Source: Sanguibacter gelidistatuariae (GTDB lineage: Bacteria > Actinomycetota > Actinomycetes > Actinomycetales > Cellulomonadaceae). From it: a DNA stretch of 64,000 nt. The position numbers were made by a program, and so were the translations under genes. Position 1 is the first letter of the stretch. Each line of letters begins with the position of its first letter. This document shows, in pieces, positions 8,931 through 15,938 of this stretch. The notes below the pieces were generated by a model. It had not been told where the DNA came from and searched no databases. It saw only the letters and a list, made by a program, of their open reading frames with translations. The DNA lies in contig NZ_FMYH01000001.1 in assembly GCF_900096585.1 (NCBI RefSeq), positions 744,001 through 808,000 on the forward strand, in the 5' to 3' direction.

Positions 8931-9827
8931 ATGACCACAACATCTGCCCCCGCCCTCCCGCCGTCCGTGACGATGACCGACGGCGAGGGCGGCCTGCCGG
9001 TCGTGCGCGTCTCGACCGCCGTCGCCTCAGGCGAGGTGTACCTGCACGGCGCGCACGTCACGTCTTGGCAGCCTGCCGGGGCCGAGCCGGTGATCTGGCT
9101 GAGCGCCGAGTCGGAGTTCCGCCCCGGCGCGCCCATCCGCGGCGGCGTACCCATCTGCTTCCCCTGGTTCGGGGCAGGGCGCACCCCGAGTCTCGCGCCG
9201 GCGCACGGCTTCGCGCGCATCGCGCCGTGGCGACTGACCGGCGCCAGCGACGACGACGGCACGGTCACCCTCACATTCGCGCTGACCCACGACGACGCGT
9301 CCGGCGCCCCGGGCGCGGACCGCTGGCCCTTCCGCTTCACGGCCGGCTACACCGTGACCTTTGGCGCAGAGCTCACCCTCGCGCTCACCGTGCGCAACGC
9401 CGGTGACGAGGCATTTTCCTTCGAGGAAGCGCTGCACACCTATCTGGCCGTCGCCGACGCCCGGACGGCCACCGTCGACGGGCTGGACGGTGCCCGGTAT
9501 CTGGACAAGACGTCGAGCGGCGAGCCCCGACAGGTGCTGCAGAGCGGACCCGTGACGTTCACGAGCGAGACGGACCGGGTGTACCTGCAAGGGGCGCCTA
9601 CGACCCTTCTCGACCCCGGCTCCCGCGCGATCACGATCACCCCGGAGAACGGTGCGGACACCGTGGTCTGGAACCCGTGGGTGGCCAAGGCCGCGGCGAT
9701 GGCCGACTTCGGCGACGACGAGTGGCCCGCGATGGTGTGCGTCGAGACGGCGAATGCTCTCGGCGACGCCGTTACCCTCGGCCCGGGAGAGTCGCACACC
9801 CTGCGCGTCACGTACGCGGTGCGGTGA
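8931..9827 (+). CDS. D-hexose-6-phosphate mutarotase (aldose 1-epimerase-like)
   Basis: This 298-residue YeaD-type galactose-mutarotase-fold protein interconverts alpha and beta anomers of hexose 6-phosphates. Seen: LHGAHVTSWQPAG, PIRGGVPICFPWFGAG and AHGFARIAPW, which carry the family's substrate Arg and catalytic His positions, and a C-terminal VVWNPW ... VCVETAN block with the expected catalytic Glu. It is divergent from the S66 peptidase with about 108 bases between starts. The next gene starts one base after its stop, so the two are probably one operon. Confidence 0.88.
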   Translation: MTTTSAPALPPSVTMTDGEGGLPVVRVSTAVASGEVYLHGAHVTSWQPAGAEPVIWLSAESEFRPGAPIRGGVPICFPWFGAGRTPSLAPAHGFARIAPWRLTGASDDDGTVTLTFALTHDDASGAPGADRWPFRFTAGYTVTFGAELTLALTVRNAGDEAFSFEEALHTYLAVADARTATVDGLDGARYLDKTSSGEPRQVLQSGPVTFTSETDRVYLQGAPTTLLDPGSRAITITPENGADTVVWNPWVAKAAAMADFGDDEWPAMVCVETANALGDAVTLGPGESHTLRVTYAVR

Positions 9828-9828
9828 C

Positions 9829-10878
9829 ATGGCGTTCTTCGGACTCTTCAAGGGACCAGACCCGCACTCCTGGACCGAGCTGTGGGAGTTGGTCGACAAC
9901 CTCAGCGGGCGCGTGTCCGCGCAGTACCTCGGGTACATGCGGACGACCGCGGAGGGCATGTCGCTCGAGACGCTGCTTCGCGCGGAGGAGCAGTACGGGA
10001 AGGCGATGCTGCTCCTGGACACCGAGTGGCACGCGAAGCACCTCACCCGCGACCCATGGGTCGACGCAGACCAGACCTTCGGACGCCGGCGCTTCGTCCG
10101 GGCCATGCACTCGGTGATCGCCGCCGGTCCCGACGCCGTGGTGACGGTGAGCGCGGACCCTGCGGCCCTGAGTCGCTACGACTCGGGGAGCGTCCCGGAC
10201 CTGGTCGCGCGGCTCGTCGCCGACGAACCGGTCGACCTGCGGACGAGAGTCGACGGGCTGCTGCTCAACACCGTCCTGCATGACGTGCTCACGGAGAAGG
10301 GGGCGGCGAACCAGGCGCGGTGGCGTCGGTGGAGCCCGTCGGCGTGCCGGTCAGACGTGCACCCGAAGTCCATGACGAACTGGCCGAACGTGCGCGCCTC
10401 CAACCAGATCGCGGGGCGAGCGAGCTATCCCTTCGCCCGCTTCGACCCGGACGCGTCGTGGTTGCACGTCTGGACGGACTTCACACCCGAGGGCCTCGAG
10501 ACGCAGAACCGCACGCCCGCAGAGGACGAGTGGATGCTGCACCGGCTGGAAGCCGTCGCCCGAGTCATGGAAGCGCTCGGACCGGAGAACCCGCCACGCA
10601 TCGGGACGGCGCCGATCTTCGACGTCGAGGTGGAGCTGTACGGATACGACCCCGCAGAGGGCGCCCCCGAGGACGCCGAAGACTCCGACCACAATCTGGA
10701 TGACGGCGTGCTGGCCGTCGAATACGTCATCGACTTCGCCGTGCTGGCCGCGACCGCGCCCGAAGCGCGCGCGGACCTGCTCACGCAGCAGATCGCGCGG
10801 GCGATCATGCAGGGCAAGGAGGGGCTGACGGCGGAGGCGACGTCCGCGCTCAAGGAGCTGGCGCACGCGGCCGTCTGA
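9829..10878 (+). CDS. conserved hypothetical protein
   Basis: This 349-residue soluble protein has no signal peptide or membrane segment. I do not recognise a family. It is rich in Trp and acidic residues (SWTELWELVDN near the N-terminus, WLHVWTDFTPEG mid-protein, PAEGAPEDAEDSDHNLDDG near 275). The ATG at 9829 is one base after the mutarotase stop, so it is likely translationally coupled. The long frame upstream of 9829 belongs to shadow sequence inside the mutarotase gene. Confidence 0.7.
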   Translation: MAFFGLFKGPDPHSWTELWELVDNLSGRVSAQYLGYMRTTAEGMSLETLLRAEEQYGKAMLLLDTEWHAKHLTRDPWVDADQTFGRRRFVRAMHSVIAAGPDAVVTVSADPAALSRYDSGSVPDLVARLVADEPVDLRTRVDGLLLNTVLHDVLTEKGAANQARWRRWSPSACRSDVHPKSMTNWPNVRASNQIAGRASYPFARFDPDASWLHVWTDFTPEGLETQNRTPAEDEWMLHRLEAVARVMEALGPENPPRIGTAPIFDVEVELYGYDPAEGAPEDAEDSDHNLDDGVLAVEYVIDFAVLAATAPEARADLLTQQIARAIMQGKEGLTAEATSALKELAHAAV

Positions 10879-10929
10879 ACCGCCGACGGAGCGTCTGGTC
10901 TCGACCCACCGGGAAGGCATGCTCGCGGC

Positions 10930-11121
10930 ATGCCGCAGCGGATCTATGTCGAGGCCCGGATCCGCGCCTCCATGCGCGCGCTCTGGGAAGCCACCCAGGA
11001 CCCGATGGCGCACGCCTCCTGGGACCTGCGATTCACCGGCGTCGGCATCTCGCTCGGGGAACGCCACTGCCCCGACGGTTCGTGCGAGCGGCGGGGCGGG
11101 TGCTCGCGTCGTTGCCGCTAG
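10930..11121 (+). pseudogene. truncated SRPBCC-type protein remnant
   Basis: The first ~42 codons (MPQRIYVEARIRASMRAL, then LWEATQDPMAHASWDLRFTG) look like the N-terminus of an SRPBCC/START-like protein, where this stretch normally begins a domain of about 150 residues or more. Here the frame runs into Cys/Arg-rich sequence and stops at 63 codons, three bases before the end of the converging regulator gene. This is best read as a 3'-deleted gene. A short functional protein is possible but less likely. Confidence 0.5.
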
Positions 11122-11123
11122 GA

Positions 11124-11699
11124 CTAGTCGTCGTGGAGGTGGGCACGGTGGGCGTCCTGGGTCATCATCGTGAGCACCTCGACCGGTCCGCCGTGCGCGC
11201 CGATGGCGTGCGGGATCATCGTCGAGAACTCGGCGGCGTTCCCGGCCTCGACAAGGATGAGGCGGTCGCCGAGGCGGAGCTCGGCGGTTCCGGACAGCAC
11301 CGTGAACCAGTCGCGGCCCGGGTGCACCCCGAGCCCTTCCAGGGAAGGGGCCGGGGTCGTGATCCGCATCTTGGCGACGGTCATATCGTGGGGATTACGC
11401 TCCCGGGCGAGGGTCCAGACGGTCATGCCGCGCCGTTCGTCGCGCTCGGGGCGGATGACCACGTCGTCGTCGTTCGGGGAACCCACGAGCTGGTCGAGGG
11501 TCGTGCCGAGCGCGCGGGCGAGCGGGACCAGCTGGTCGAGTGCGATCCGTCGGCCGCCGGTCTCGATGCGGCTGAGGTTGGACGGGCTGAGGAAGCTCCG
11601 CGCCGCGAGGTTGTCCAGGGACCAGCCGCGGGCGAGCCGGAGCGCGCGGATCCGTTGGCGAACGAGGGTGTCGACATCTCCATCCATTTCTTGCGTCAT
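11124..11699 (-). CDS. XRE-family regulator with C-terminal cupin domain
   Basis: This ~191-residue transcription factor has an N-terminal helix-turn-helix (RIRALRLARGWSLDNLAARSF then LSPSNLSRIETG, about residues 14-48) and a C-terminal cupin (about 110-180, VHPGRDWFTVLSGTAELRL ... LVEAGNAAEFSTMIPHAIG). Cupin-fused XRE regulators usually sense small metabolites. The ATG at 11699 was chosen because the palindrome TTGCGT-CAT-ACGCAA overlaps it, and because the longer frame to 11771 would run over the divergent methyltransferase start. It probably represses itself and the methyltransferase gene. Confidence 0.85.
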   Translation of the reverse strand: MTQEMDGDVDTLVRQRIRALRLARGWSLDNLAARSFLSPSNLSRIETGGRRIALDQLVPLARALGTTLDQLVGSPNDDDVVIRPERDERRGMTVWTLARERNPHDMTVAKMRITTPAPSLEGLGVHPGRDWFTVLSGTAELRLGDRLILVEAGNAAEFSTMIPHAIGAHGGPVEVLTMMTQDAHRAHLHDD

Positions 11700-11705
11700 A
11701 CGCAA
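11691..11705. promoter_or_regulatory. candidate operator TTGCGT-N3-ACGCAA
   Basis: A perfect 6-bp inverted repeat with a 3-base spacer overlaps the start codon of the XRE-cupin regulator, 41 bases upstream of the divergent methyltransferase ATG. Its position suits autorepression and control of the divergent gene. Binding is inferred. Confidence 0.55.
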
Positions 11706-11745
11706 GAGTCTATGCCTTGACGACACGGTCGGGTTAGGTTGAGAC

Positions 11746-12660
11746 ATGCCCTCACGCCACGACGTCCACACCCACGATGCTCACGCTACCGACGCTCACG
11801 CTCACGCTCACGCTCACGGAGCGAGAGCCCACGGTGAACACGCTCACGGCGGGCATGCTCATGCCCACGACGAGGGTCTTGCACGGATGCTCGAGCTCGA
11901 CGCCCTGGTCCACAAGGGCTACCTGACGGACGTGACGACCTGGCTCCAGGGCCTCGCCGCCGACGCTGGAGTGCAGCGGGTCCTGGACGTCGGTGCAGGT
12001 GCCGGGTCCGGAACCATCGCGCTGGCGCAGCGTTTCCCCGAAGCGAACGTTGTCGCGACCGACCTGTCCGAGGGCATGCTCGAGCGCGTGCGCAGCCTCG
12101 CCGACGCGAGCGGCCTGGCGGGCCGGGTGTCGACCGAGCTGGCCGACATCGGCGCGGATGTAGCGCGCCTGGGAACCTTCGACCTTGCCTGGGCATCGGC
12201 CTCGCTGCATGAGGTCGGTGACCCGGACCGGGCCTTCCGGAATCTCCGCGACGCACTCCGCCCCGGTGGACTCCTGGCTGTGGTCGAGATGGATAGCCCT
12301 CCGCGGATGCTGCCGCTCGATCTCGCGGACTTCGAGGACCGGTTGTACGCCGCCTTCGCTCACGCCAGCCAGGGCAACGCCTACCACCCTGACTGGACCG
12401 ACCCCCTGTACCGCAGCGGCTTCGAGCTCGAGGTCCGCCGCACATTCATGATCGATGAGCCCGCGGACGGCCGGGGCCGGGCCGGGGAGTACGCCACCCT
12501 CTACCTGAGCAGGATCGCGCAGGCATCCACGGCCAACCTCGACGACGCCGACCGAGCCCTCCTGACGACGCTCCTCGGCGACGGCCCTGACGGGCTTCGC
12601 CAGCGCGCCGACCTGCGGCTCCGCGGCTCCCGCACCGCGTGGATCGCCCGCCGACCCTGA
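11746..12660 (+). CDS. class I SAM-dependent methyltransferase with His-rich N-terminus
   Basis: This 304-residue protein has a canonical class I motif I (VLDVGAGAGSGTIAL, about 79-93), motif II-like VVATDLSEGML and a later LRPGGLLAVVEMD, so it binds S-adenosylmethionine. The substrate is unknown. The first 42 residues hold 14 histidines in HAHAHAH-type runs, encoded partly by a GCTCAC hexamer repeat around 11792-11820. Such tails often bind Ni, Zn or Co. The cupin regulator lies divergently 46 bases away, and cupins also bind metals, so a metal-responsive pair is possible but unproven. Confidence 0.85.
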   Translation: MPSRHDVHTHDAHATDAHAHAHAHGARAHGEHAHGGHAHAHDEGLARMLELDALVHKGYLTDVTTWLQGLAADAGVQRVLDVGAGAGSGTIALAQRFPEANVVATDLSEGMLERVRSLADASGLAGRVSTELADIGADVARLGTFDLAWASASLHEVGDPDRAFRNLRDALRPGGLLAVVEMDSPPRMLPLDLADFEDRLYAAFAHASQGNAYHPDWTDPLYRSGFELEVRRTFMIDEPADGRGRAGEYATLYLSRIAQASTANLDDADRALLTTLLGDGPDGLRQRADLRLRGSRTAWIARRP

Positions 12661-12706
12661 CGCCCCTCGACTCGCGCCCAATCAGACGCCCCAGCCGTAT
12701 CCATAG

Positions 12707-12724
12707 GTGGACAATTCTGTCCAC
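12707..12724. promoter_or_regulatory. inverted repeat GTGGACA-N4-TGTCCAC upstream of sulfur cluster promoter
   Basis: This perfect 7-bp inverted repeat with spacer ATTC lies about 24 bases upstream of the -35 box at 12749. It is placed where an activator, or an upstream repressor site, would sit for the long organosulfur cluster. The regulator is not known. Confidence 0.5.
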
Positions 12725-12748
12725 ATTCTGAACTCTTTCCGGAGTTGG

Positions 12749-12777
12749 TTGACTTCCCGCTCCCTGGTGCATACGTT
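12749..12777 (+). promoter_or_regulatory. promoter of the organosulfur cluster
   Basis: TTGACT (12749-12754) and TACGTT (12772-12777) are separated by exactly 17 bases, a good sigma-70-type match in very GC-rich DNA. A short inverted repeat, AACTC-N6-GAGTT, lies just upstream at 12731-12746. Transcription from here would give a leader of about 490 bases before the first LLM gene. Confidence 0.6.
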
Positions 12778-12842
12778 CCGGGCACTGAAGTCCTCGGGGA
12801 CCACCCGCGGACACCGCCTCCAGGCGGACCTGAAGGAGACAC

Positions 12843-12950
12843 ATGATGACCGGACGAGCGATGGGCACGGCGACGCCGAACTCCCGGCTGTCCGCGAGCT
12901 GTCTTCCCCATACCGGTGCCGCGCTCACCCGCCAGCTCTGTCGTAGCTGA
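12843..12950 (+). CDS. Cys-containing leader peptide (uORF)
   Basis: This is a short ORF of 35 codons (34 if translation begins at the second ATG, 12846). An AAGGAG ribosome site at 12833-12838 supports real translation. The peptide contains SASCLPH in the middle and ends LTRQLCRS, with Cys three residues from the C-terminus. Actinobacterial sulfur operons are often preceded by short leader peptides with C-terminal Cys residues that may sense cysteine supply. It lies in the long leader of the organosulfur cluster, followed at once by a hairpin. The attenuation role is inference. Confidence 0.55.
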   Translation: MMTGRAMGTATPNSRLSASCLPHTGAALTRQLCRS

Positions 12951-12963
12951 CCTGATCGCCACC

Positions 12964-12981
12964 GCGCGAGCTTCCTCGCGC
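12964..12981 (+). promoter_or_regulatory. leader hairpin after the uORF
   Basis: GCGCGAG and CTCGCGC form a perfect 7-bp stem with loop CTTC, 13 bases after the uORF stop. A weaker stem, CCGGC-CACA-GCCGG, follows at 13010-13023. The remaining ~250 bases to the first LLM gene at 13276 show no gene I can support. These hairpins could couple leader translation to expression of the cluster. Confidence 0.4.
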
Positions 12982-13275
12982 CGACGTCGGTAGCCACCCC
13001 GACGTCCCGCCGGCCACAGCCGGTTCCCCACCCCGAGCACGACCCTCTGCGCCATTGCGCGCGTGTGCGCCTGCGTGCACCCGCGCAGCCGAGCGGTCGC
13101 CCGCCCGAATCCCGCCGAGCTCCTCCCGAGCCCGGCGCCCCCATCGCCTGAGACGCCTGTGACATCACGCGCGTCCCTTCTGTCATCCCTGCTCAAGGGG
13201 GACAAAGGTCCCGGTCCGCCGATTTCGGCAGCCAGAACCCGAGTTGTCCCTGACGAACCCGTGAAGGAACCCCGC

Positions 13276-14454
13276 ATGTCCAGCAGCCTCGACTTCCCCA
13301 TCACCGGCGCCCCGCGCCAGCTCCACCTCGCTGTCGACCTGTCCGACGCCGGAGCCCACCCGGGCGCCTGGCGCACCCAGGGCTCCCAGGCGCAGCAGCT
13401 CTTCGACGCCAACCGGCTCCAAGACCTCGTCTCGACCGCCCAGCGCGGCGCCCTCGACTTCGTCGTGCTCGACGACGCGTTCTCCCTCCAGCCTGGCCGC
13501 CCCGGAGCCCACGGACTCCAGGGCCGCCTCGACGCGGCGCTCGTCGCCTCCCGGCTGGCCCCGCGGTCCGCCGGCATCGGCCTCGTGCCGACCGTGACGA
13601 CCACCCACACCGAGCCCTTCCACGTGTCCAAGGCACTCGCCACGATCGACCACGTGAGCCACGGCCGGGCCGGCTGGCAGGTCGCCGTCTCCACGACCGA
13701 GCAGGAGGCCGCCCACTTCGGCCGCAAGCCGGCGCCCACCCTCGAGGACGCCTGGGCCGAGGCCGCCGAGGCGATCGACGTGGTCACTCGGCTGTGGGAC
13801 AGCTGGGAGGACGACGCGGAGATCCGCGATGCCTCGACCGGACGCTTCATCGACCGGGACAAGGTCCACTACGTCGACTACGACGGCGTGCACTTCGCGG
13901 TCAAGGGCCCCTCGATCACCCCGCGCCCCCCGCAGGGCCGACCCGTCGTCGTCGTGCGGGCGGACGACCCGCCCTCCCTCGCGGTGGCCGCGCTGCGTGC
14001 CGACGTCGCGCGGATCCGGGCGACCGACGTCGAGCAGGCCCGCGAGCTGCGGGACCAGCTGCGGGCCGCGGCGGCCGGGCACGGCCGCGACCCCGACGAG
14101 CTCACGGTCCTGGTGGACCTGTATGCGGTGATCGGGCTGGACCGGGCGAGCGCCCAGGCGCGCCTGGACCTGCTCACCGACCTCGCCGGGGCGAGCTGGG
14201 ACAACGACTCCCTCACTCACGTGGGCACCGCCCGCGACCTCGCGGTGACCGCGGAGGAGTGGTTCGCGGCGGGCGCTGCCGACGGCTTCACCGTCCGGCC
14301 GTCCTCCCTGCAGACCGACCTCGCCGCGCTCGTCGACGCGGTCGTGCCGCTGCTCGTGAGCCAGGGGATCTTCCGCAGCGAGTACCCCGGCACGACCCTG
14401 CGGGACAGCCTCGGGCTGACCCGCCCCGCCAACCGCTACGCAGCGATCGCCTGA
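13276..14454 (+). CDS. LLM-class flavin-dependent monooxygenase (short NtaA/DszA-like partner)
   Basis: This 392-residue luciferase-like monooxygenase would use FMNH2 and O2. Seen: a TIM-barrel start (LHLAVDLS), a family motif in divergent form (HGRAGWQVAVST in place of GRAAWNLVTS), the linker WDSWEDDAEIRD-STGRFIDR, and the family C-terminal EYPGTTLRDSLGL-RPANR. It is clearly shorter than the canonical NtaA-type gene that follows 11 bases later. The ATG at 13276 has GAAGGA upstream. It opens the long sulfur cluster. A near relative, with the same linker, precedes a canonical NtaA-type gene again at 45443-46672. Confidence 0.8.
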   Translation: MSSSLDFPITGAPRQLHLAVDLSDAGAHPGAWRTQGSQAQQLFDANRLQDLVSTAQRGALDFVVLDDAFSLQPGRPGAHGLQGRLDAALVASRLAPRSAGIGLVPTVTTTHTEPFHVSKALATIDHVSHGRAGWQVAVSTTEQEAAHFGRKPAPTLEDAWAEAAEAIDVVTRLWDSWEDDAEIRDASTGRFIDRDKVHYVDYDGVHFAVKGPSITPRPPQGRPVVVVRADDPPSLAVAALRADVARIRATDVEQARELRDQLRAAAAGHGRDPDELTVLVDLYAVIGLDRASAQARLDLLTDLAGASWDNDSLTHVGTARDLAVTAEEWFAAGAADGFTVRPSSLQTDLAALVDAVVPLLVSQGIFRSEYPGTTLRDSLGLTRPANRYAAIA

Positions 14455-14465
14455 GAGGCCCGGAC

Positions 14466-15887
14466 ATGACACTCGCCTCCCGTCCCGACGGACGCCCCCG
14501 CAAGCAGATCCACCTCGGCGCGCACTTTCCCGGCGTCAACAACACGACCGTGTGGACCGACCCCCGCTCGCTCAGCCAGATCGACTTCAGCTCCTTCGAG
14601 TACCTGGCCCGGCGCGCCGAGGCCGCCAAGTTCGACTTCTTCTTCCTCGCCGAGGGCCTGCGGCTGCGCGAGCACAAGGGACGCATCCACGACCTCGATG
14701 TCGTCGGGCGGCCCGACACTCTCCCGGTGCTCGCCGCGCTCGCCGCGGTGACCGACCGCCTCGGCCTGGCCGGGACGCTCAACACCACCTTCAACGAGCC
14801 CTACGAGGTGGCCCGCCAGTTCGCCACCCTCGACCTGCTCTCGGGCGGGCGGGCCGCGTGGAATCTCGTGACCAGCTCGGACGCCTTCACCGGGGAGAAC
14901 TTCCGCCGTGGCGGCTTCCTCGACCACGCCCACCGCTACGAACGGGCCGCCGAGCTCGTTGCGGCGAGCCGTGAGCTCTGGGACTCTTGGGAGGACGGCG
15001 CCGTCGTCGCCGACACCGCGACCGGGACGTTCGTGCGGCCCGGCTCTGCCCGGCCCTTCGACTTCCGCGGTGAGCACTTCGACATCGCCGGGGAGTTCAC
15101 CACTCCGCGCAGCCCGCAGGGCCACCCCGTGCTCTTCCAGGCCGGGGACTCCGACGAAGGCCGGGAGTTCGCGGCGGCGACCGCCGACGTTGTCTTCTCC
15201 GCCCACGGCTCCTTCGACGACGGCCGCGCGTTCTACGCCGACGTCAAGGGTCGACTCGGCGCGTACGGGCGGACCGAGGAGTCCCTCAAGATCCTCCCCG
15301 CGACCGCCGTCGTGCTCGGCGCGACCGAGGCCGACGCGCAGGAGAAGGCCCGCGAGATCCGGCTGCAGCAGGTCTCCGGGCCGACCGCGATCGCCTTCCT
15401 CGAGCAGGTCTGGGGACGCGACCTCACCGCCTACGACCCCGAGGGCCCGCTGCCCGACGTCGAGCCGGACACGGCCAACGCAGACGTGACTCGGGGGAAG
15501 GTCCGCCATATCAAGGACCCGGCCCCCGTCGTCGCGGCGTGGCGGGAGAAGGCCGCCGCCCGCGGCTGGTCGATCCGCGACCTCGTCATCGAGGTGACCG
15601 GCCGCGGACAGTTCGTGGGCACCGCGGCCCAGGTAGCCGACGACCTGGACCGCCACGTCCAGGAGGACGCCTCCGACGGCTTCATCCTCGTCCCGCACCT
15701 GACGCCCTCCGGCCTGGACGACGTCTTCGACGAGGTCGTCCCGCTGCTCCAGGAACGCGGTTCCTTCCGGACCGAGTACACCGGCACCACGCTCCGTGAC
15801 CACCTTGGGCTCGGCGCCCCGCGCCCGGCCCAGCCCGCGTCGTCGGGCACCGCATCTTCCGACGCCGGCCGCGTGCTCGTCGGCTGA
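14466..15887 (+). CDS. NtaA/SnaA/DszA-family FMNH2-dependent monooxygenase
   Basis: This 473-residue canonical LLM protein belongs to the family that includes nitrilotriacetate, dibenzothiophene-sulfone and Bacillus CmoJ (YtnJ) monooxygenases. Seen: LGAHFPGVNNTTVW, GEGLRLRE-type AEGLRLREHKGRIHDLDVVG, GRAAWNLVTSSDAFTGENFR, PQGHPVLFQAGDS, and the C-terminal EYTGTTLRDHLGLG. The likely reaction is oxidative C-S or C-N cleavage, with the electron donor supplied by a separate flavin reductase (candidates at 50137-51311). It follows the short LLM gene by 11 bases in one operon. Substrate is unknown. Confidence 0.88.
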   Translation: MTLASRPDGRPRKQIHLGAHFPGVNNTTVWTDPRSLSQIDFSSFEYLARRAEAAKFDFFFLAEGLRLREHKGRIHDLDVVGRPDTLPVLAALAAVTDRLGLAGTLNTTFNEPYEVARQFATLDLLSGGRAAWNLVTSSDAFTGENFRRGGFLDHAHRYERAAELVAASRELWDSWEDGAVVADTATGTFVRPGSARPFDFRGEHFDIAGEFTTPRSPQGHPVLFQAGDSDEGREFAAATADVVFSAHGSFDDGRAFYADVKGRLGAYGRTEESLKILPATAVVLGATEADAQEKAREIRLQQVSGPTAIAFLEQVWGRDLTAYDPEGPLPDVEPDTANADVTRGKVRHIKDPAPVVAAWREKAAARGWSIRDLVIEVTGRGQFVGTAAQVADDLDRHVQEDASDGFILVPHLTPSGLDDVFDEVVPLLQERGSFRTEYTGTTLRDHLGLGAPRPAQPASSGTASSDAGRVLVG

Positions 15888-15938
15888 CTCACCCTCCTGC
15901 TCACGCCCTTTCCTCACCTCTCCTCCAAGGACCTCCTC

